The notes under the pieces were generated by a model, which saw only the letters and a program-made list of their open reading frames with translations, searched no databases and was not told the origin of the DNA. From contig CM053266.1 of assembly GCA_028583415.1 (NCBI GenBank), positions 78,317,237-78,381,236 of the forward strand: a stretch of DNA of 64,000 nucleotides. The letters are read 5' to 3'. Origin of the DNA: Protea cynaroides. Lineage: Eukaryota > Streptophyta > Magnoliopsida > Proteales > Proteaceae. Position numbers and translations under genes: made by a program. Shown one piece after another: positions 58,232 to 64,000 of the stretch; positions within the stretch are counted from its first letter, which is position 1; every line of letters begins with the position of its first letter.

Positions 58232-60651
58232 TGTCACACCCCAATTCTGGACTAACCAAAATAGTGTGATGAACCGTTAATAAACCAACGGTTCAACCAG
58301 GATATCGAATAGGCTATCCCAATTTTTGTTAAACCAAAATACATTCCACATTAATCAGAGGTAATAAAATAAATAGCGAAAGTCTTACAGATAATGAACT
58401 GAAGGTCTAGTCATGATAAATAATTAATATTCCATTTATCTCCAAGTAACCAAAACATAATTTAATACATATCACAATATTCAAATACGAAAATTAAACA
58501 CTAAGCGTATCCATAGTTGAAACGCTCGCTTAATGAATCACAATAGTCCTCCATAGCTTACTCATCATAGCCGCCACCTGTTCATATGTTGGCGTGTCGA
58601 CATAATCTTCAATCATAATACCTGCAACATCAGAAACTAAAAGAATTACGTGCGCGAGGGTCAGCTCTCCAACTTGAGCTCAGTGAGAAAATAAAACAAT
58701 GCAACAAACATATGAATGCATTTAATTCATATTTGTGGTCTGGTATATAAGTTTGCATGTGCTATAGAAAGGTTCGGTGCCCGCCTCACCTCTATACACG
58801 AGTGTGTGAAGTCACCCAAAGATTAACATTTATTGTCGTCCCACATGCACCCACTATGGAATAGAGATAGAGCTAAAGTGCTTAGGACCACACCGCATCA
58901 CACTTCCCCTGATACTCTAACCATACCAACACGTAAGCCCCTGTTGACGAGGGCTTGCAAACTGGGCTCGCAACTAACCAATCCTAATGTCAAACAGTAT
59001 ACCCAAGGCCTCACCCCAACATCCCTCAATACGTCCATAGAGATAGAGCTAAGGCCCACTGGCAGATCGAAGACTACACGGTCCGAGACCACATCCCCTG
59101 ATACCCTACGACGTAATAGTTCTGCTAATGTAATGGCGATACGACGATGTCAGTGGACAAGACTTGAGTAGAGATAGAGCTAGAGTCTGGTGACCAGGCT
59201 GAACCACAATGACCAGGCTGAACCACAATGTCACGTCCTCCCCCTGATGCCCCACTCGCATCAAGTACACTAACCACACACAAACATTCACATGTCTATT
59301 CCTAGCATCATCATCATCATCATGTTATAAATAGAATTAAATATGCATGAACATTAATAGCAGGAATATTGGATGACATGTTAAATGTACATTACAAGCA
59401 TACACGCATAGGATCAGTCATGGCATTGGACTCAAGAAATAAAAACAGTTTATTATTAGCCAATTAGTTTAGGTATTGTTCCCTCACCTTTGCTTGAGTG
59501 TAGATCCTCTTTCAAGCTTTAACAATCACTTTTATATCAATAGGAAAACCTAACAAGTCGATAGGTTTTAGTTGGAATTCATTCCGATAATTTTAGGCTT
59601 GCTGTTAAGCTAGGGTCGCAGGACGGGTCGCAGGTAGTGTAGCAGTTTTCTGCGGTCCCAGGGTGTAGGGTCGATGCTAGGGTCGGATGTTCCATTGACC
59701 CTAGGTGCGACCGCAGCTTCCCTGGACTTCCCAAAAGCGAGGGGTCGATCATGTGGTCTGGTAGGATCGATTGGTCGATTCCCGATCGACCCTACGTGCG
59801 ACCGCACGTGGTTTGAGTTGACATTTTCATCCTACAGTCCATTCTTTCATGTTTGGGTCCTTTGGCTTACTTTTATAGTCCAGTCTATGATTGTTCTATG
59901 GCTCAAAACTCCAAGTTACTCACTTTTCATAGTTTTCCATGATTTCCATTGGAATTCATCCATGGATGGATGGTATTAGGGTTTCTCCTATCCTAACTTC
60001 ATCATAATCTATTCTAAGCTTTTAATTCAGATAGGGATTGAGGTTCATACCTTCTGTAGTCTGAGTTTCAAAGATTTCTCTGAGCTTCTTCTTCTTCCTT
60101 AGTCTTTTCTTCAAGTTTTCCTTCTCTTCTTCTCTTCCTTCTCTTCTCTTTCTCTCACTTTTAATTAGGGTTCTAAAAGAAGTGAAAGAGGCTTAGGGAC
60201 GTCCTATTTATAGAGGAAAACCTCCCAAAATAAGTCCCATTGAGTTTAGAAAAGGTCCCAATTGAAATTAGGAAAGTTTCCTAATTTTTGATTCTTGCTG
60301 TTTTTGCTGTTTTCCTAGGGTCGATGCTAGGGGGTCGATAAGGGGGTCGGACAATCCGAGACCCCTGCGACCCCACAACCAAAAAGTCATGGGTTGGACT
60401 TCTTTTGAGGTGGGGTCGACCCTGCCTGTTTGGGTATGCGACCCTACCCTCATTTTGACTGTTTTTTAGTTAAATTTCATATCGGGTCTTGGGTTTCTTC
60501 ACGCACATGATCCACTTGGCTCGACCATGATATGTATACTGGTCACGACACAAAATGTAAGGTTAGACCGGATTCATGGAGTGCGGGTCTTACAAATCCA
60601 CCACCCTTAAAAGAAATTTCGTCCTCAAAATTTGAACGTACGGATCTTACA
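58232..60651 (-). mobile_element. 5' LTR of the nested element
   Basis: 2,420 bp. U3 start TGTAAGATCCGTACG at 60651 and an inner TGTAAGACCCGC at 60594. U3 motif module 60316-60450; TATA 60205-60212; leader without ATG; donor AAG/GTATGA at 60050; second motif module 59608-59817; three TATCAGGGG/CTCTATCTCTAT modules; hairpin near 58938; frame 58501-58631. A 20-bp duplication (GACCAGGCTGAACCACAAT) near 59190-59230 is absent from the other LTR. Confidence 0.85.
58501..58631 (-). other. Conserved LTR-internal reading frame, copy 8 (one-base shift)
   Basis: Same as copy 7, including the one-base loss, as expected for the paired LTR. Confidence 0.4.
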
Positions 60652-61386
60652 GGTATGCCTCAGGAAGACCACCAACTTGGTGTTCGTCTTCCGTCAGTCA
60701 CCCATTATGGCTTCTAGGGTTCCTCTTATGCATTCTAGGCATGAGAAACATTTTAGGGCTTGTTTTATCTTCCATTCAAGTCCTACGTTCTAAGAAACCT
60801 TAGTTTAGCATTCAATCTAGGGTTTCTCAACTGAATTAAGGTTTAACGGCAATTTAGGGTTTTAGATCAATACTTAGCCTTGCATGGTATTGATCAGTCA
60901 TCCCCAATACTTAGCTTAGAGAAAAGTTCAGGCACTTACTATTGGTTTACGAGCTTTGGTGTTCTTCGTCCAACGGAGGCTTCTTTCTAACCTTTCTTAG
61001 CTCCTTCTCCTCTTCAGATCTCCTTCTCCTCTCTAGGGTTTGTAAGAATCAATCAAAGAGGTTTAAGGAGGTTTATAGGTCCTTAAATAGGCTAGGATGG
61101 AGTTTAAGAAGTTTCCTTACGTTAGGAAAGTCTCTAGGATTGAGATTTGGCAAGTGGGACCCACAGAGATCTATTTTCAGATTTAACTAGTCTGCTCGCA
61201 TAGACATACTGGTCGACCGGTATGTAGACCGATACCATGAGACCGGTATAACATTATTTCTCTATTTTGGTCCGTTTTCGTACCTAATTGTCATCCGCTC
61301 GTCCCGTTTGGTCCGATTATGATTGGAAGACCTGTTACGACATAAAATAGAGGTTTAGATCGAGTTTATGGAGTGCGGGTCTTACA
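60652..61386 (-). mobile_element. Solo Tekay-type LTR, right part
   Basis: Completes 48976-50425. Ends (plus) GTGCGGGTCTTACA at 61386, followed by TGTAA (61387-61391), identical to the left flank 48971-48975. U3 module with ATACTGGTCG and ACCGGTAT (61199-61256), TATA near 61081-61091, leader without ATG, donor ATA/GTAAGT near 60945. Confidence 0.85.
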
Positions 61387-64000
61387 TGTAAATTGGCCTA
61401 ACTGGAGGATCTGCTGGATGGAACACCACCCGGTAGCCTGCCCCTGGTTCATGTGCGAGAATCAAGTGTGTGAGCCACACTCTCTCCTCGAGATTCTATA
61501 AATAGGGGACTCTAACCCTTATTTCTTTTCCTTGGACCTTGGGATTCATAAAAGAGGCCTTGGGAGGTGTGAGGGAGCTCAAGCTTATGCCCTAGCTTCT
61601 CTCTTGTAAGGTAAGTTCACCACTCTCTCTCTCTCTCTCTCTCCCCTCCTCCCCTCCAGCTTAATGGTAGACCTGATGAGGGTTTACTCCTCCATTAATG
61701 GTCACCATTAATGGAGATAAACCAAACTTCAGTATAATAAGTGGTTCACTCATTGGATGAGAGAGTTCGTATCATCCTCTTTCTCTTTTTCAGTAGCCAT
61801 GGTAGACTTAGTGGTGGAACACTCCATCATTAATGGCCACCATTAATGGAATGACCAAGAAACGAAACATAGAGGATAGGATGTTTACCCATGTCGTTGT
61901 TGGGCTTGAAATGGGTCAATGTTGACTACAATCTCTTTCCCTAGCTTGGGAAGATGATTCCCACTGACTCGAAACCATTGTATGAGCATTGGGTATGAAA
62001 TGCCCCAAGGATGGAGACCCAAAACTCTGGTTCGAGTGACTCCTGACTCACTCCGGAGGATGTTCACCGGGGGCATATCATCCGAAGACACTAGAGGCAT
62101 ATCCTTTGGAATTCATCGAAGGCTCTGTATAATTTGCCTTGTAAACATGGTAGATATTCAGAGGATAAGCCGGAGGGAATACCTTCTGGTGTTGCCTCTA
62201 GATTACCTTCTATCTGCTCATTGTGATGTTGACCTGATCACAGAAGGTTATTCGGAGGATGTGACGGATGACACACCATCCGTCTACACCGTCCAATTTA
62301 TTTAAAAATTAGATAATTCTTCTAAATGTTTGGCAGAGGGAAGAACCGGGGGATGTACCCTCCAGAACCTCCATCCGTTTCTGGCTTAAAAGGCCGATTT
62401 ACCTAATTAGAAATTATTGGACCAACTGTTGGGTTCTCGGCTTACCTTGGGACCCATGTATGTACATCTAAGATTTGTCCACCATTGGTTAGAAGTTACA
62501 CAACCAACCTAATGAAGTTATTTAATTAAATAGGTATCAGACTAGGGCAAGGTAATAGCCTTCTGTTTGGCTTTTCATTGCAACTTTACTTCAAGTGCTA
62601 TTAGGTGAGGGGTCGGGTCCGTAGTAATTAGGGCATATTAACATATCTACTTGTATGCTGATAACATGTTATGCTTGTGTTTATAACATGCTATGTTTAT
62701 GCTTACAACGTGCCATCCAATAACAATTGTTATTATTGAGCATGCATTTACATAATAATAACTATGAATGCTGCTTTGTATGATAAATGTTGTTTGGGTA
62801 TGATGGTTGTGTGGCGTATCGGAGCATAATGCATAATACACGAGCCATGTTGTTTTGTGCTATTACCCTAGTGGGGGCACAGTGGTCCATGGGAGTGGTG
62901 CTGGGGATCCTTGATAGGCTATGACCCTATTTATTTTACATATATATGACTACCCATGTATGATGGTGCATGTGGCATGTGGTGTGTGGCGTGTGGGAGC
63001 ATGGGCACATGTATCATGTTGGAATTGCTAGTACTCTAGTGGGCACAAGGTGATCCATGTGAGTGGAGCCTAGGGTTTCTACTGGGGTGCAACCCTATTT
63101 AAATTGATGCACATGATAGACATAGGTGGTGACATTACCATGTATCCTATGCCCTTCCAATAGGGGTCAAGATACTGGCTTAAGCTCATACTTCCAAAGG
63201 TTGGGTGACCCAAAGGAAGAGTCAGTGACGTGTTAGAGCATGGTAGCTGATGTGAGATGGGGTCTATGGTGGAAAGTGACAAGCCTGAAAGGGTTTAGAG
63301 ACTTGGATGGGGGTCTACTTGTAGATGGAGTTTAGTAATCTGGGATCTCGTATTCTTCTTCTACCTTGCCCGGTGTATAAGAGTTGGAGGCTAGTGGCCG
63401 TAGGTGGGACCGAAAGGTTTAGCTGAATCTCAATATGACGCTATAGTAGTATATTGCCAGAGACTTAATAAATGAACTCATTTCATTTCATTGGACGATG
63501 CATACATGTGATACCTGACATCTCACTGAGCTAGGATGGGAGCTTACTCTCGTATCAATACTTCTTTTCTAGATGTTGATGCAGGTGATTACATTGTGGC
63601 TGATTCTATGGAGGACTTGTTGGTTAGCGATGCCATCGGTGCTAAGGATGCTGTGGGAGAGCATGGCAAGGACTGCACCTGTAGCGACTATGTCTACGCT
63701 TGAAGCACCCCTCTCTATACTTTCCTTTTATTTTGATTTTGATGCAGATGGACAATGAGATCTATCTGAAACAATGTTTATATATTTACTTTTTAATTCT
63801 GGATATTTGTATATGAGACACTATAATATGTGTGAAGAACTTGTGTTGAGATGTCATAAGACTTACCTTACTTTATTAAAAGATATCACTTAGTTGGCAT
63901 CTGTCATTTATTACTGCTTCCACTATTATTACTCTATCCTTTCATTATTATTGTGGTTATTGCTTGTGTAGACTGTGGGATTGCATGGTAGATCACTATA
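61387..64000 (+). mobile_element. Remainder of the chromovirus 3' LTR, running off the window
   Basis: After the repeated TGTAA: U3 module GGAGGATCTGCTGGATGG (61403-61432), TATA CTATAAATAGGG (61496-61505), leader with one short ATG frame, donor AAG/GTAAGT at 61611, CT microsatellite (61622-61645), second module rich in GGAGGAT and CATCCG (61960-62370), palindromes CCATTAATGG (61690-61850), and the conserved frame 63572-63703. The 3' end is beyond the window. Confidence 0.75.
63572..63703 (+). other. Conserved LTR-internal reading frame, copy 9
   Basis: The most diverged copy: DVDAGDYIVADSMEDLLV, ending CTCSDYVYA and TGA. 43 codons, preceded by TTCTTTTCTAG. Confidence 0.4.

Larger units (their letters stand above)
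50426..60651 (-). mobile_element. Full-length nested Tekay-type element (10.2 kb)
   Basis: Two LTRs (50426-52800 and 58232-60651) flank 5.4 kb. The primer site is at 58228-58216 and the polypurine tract next to 52801. RT is on the minus strand. Flanking pentamers TGTAT (50421-50425) and GGTAT (60652-60656) match 4/5. The interior is heavily decayed although the LTRs differ by only a few per cent by eye. It is inserted in the solo LTR of the same superfamily. Confidence 0.85.

Overview
The window is nuclear DNA of a flowering plant and consists almost entirely of transposable elements, many nested. The evidence is plant-type Ty3/gypsy elements (Tat and Tekay/chromovirus), Ty1/copia elements with initiator-Met tRNA primer sites, L1- and RTE-type LINE remnants, a tRNA-derived SINE, and MITEs with plant-like termini. 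The species cannot be named from the sequence. No intact host gene was found. A 500-base run of N at 25065-25564 is an assembly gap.

Layout. 1-4159: 3' part of a Tat-lineage element in plus orientation. It holds a spliced antisense gene (Transposase_28 type), about 13 tandem repeat units and the 3' LTR. A Tekay-type LTR (1-1064) cuts the antisense gene, and the whole sits inside a second Tekay-type LTR (4160-5173). 5174-8276: a truncated copia 5' end, then an L1-type LINE remnant. 8277-14991: a second Tat element with 5' LTR, primer site, gag, protease, RT, two RNase H domains and integrase, disabled by a few stops and frameshifts. 14992-20914: three Tekay-type LTRs, the first two head to head, the third followed by a primer site and an antisense reading frame. 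20915-32337: small DNA transposons, LINE and SINE pieces, two long-TIR elements in tandem, a PIF/Harbinger-like element with a G/T minisatellite, and a long TA/TG microsatellite. 32343-39119: a complete but coding-dead copia element with TCCCC target duplication. 42111-46014: a second, truncated copy of the same family. 46015-64000: a Russian-doll nest. A chromovirus pol runs into its 3' LTR (48756-48975, resuming 61387 to the window end). That LTR is split by a solo LTR (48976-50425 plus 60652-61386, target duplication TGTAA), which is itself split by a full-length Tekay-type element (50426-60651, minus strand).

The most unusual material is in the Tekay-type LTRs (about 2.2-2.4 kb). Across nine copies they keep a reading frame of about 44 codons near the LTR end, changing mostly at synonymous positions. 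They have a leader exon free of ATG in four of five cases, followed by a splice donor. They also carry two copies of a subfamily-specific motif, one about 100 bp upstream of the TATA box and one a few hundred bases downstream of the donor. The motif differs between subfamilies but matches within each LTR. Two of these elements also carry an antisense frame between primer site and gag. Together this suggests that the LTRs are more complex transcription units than usual.
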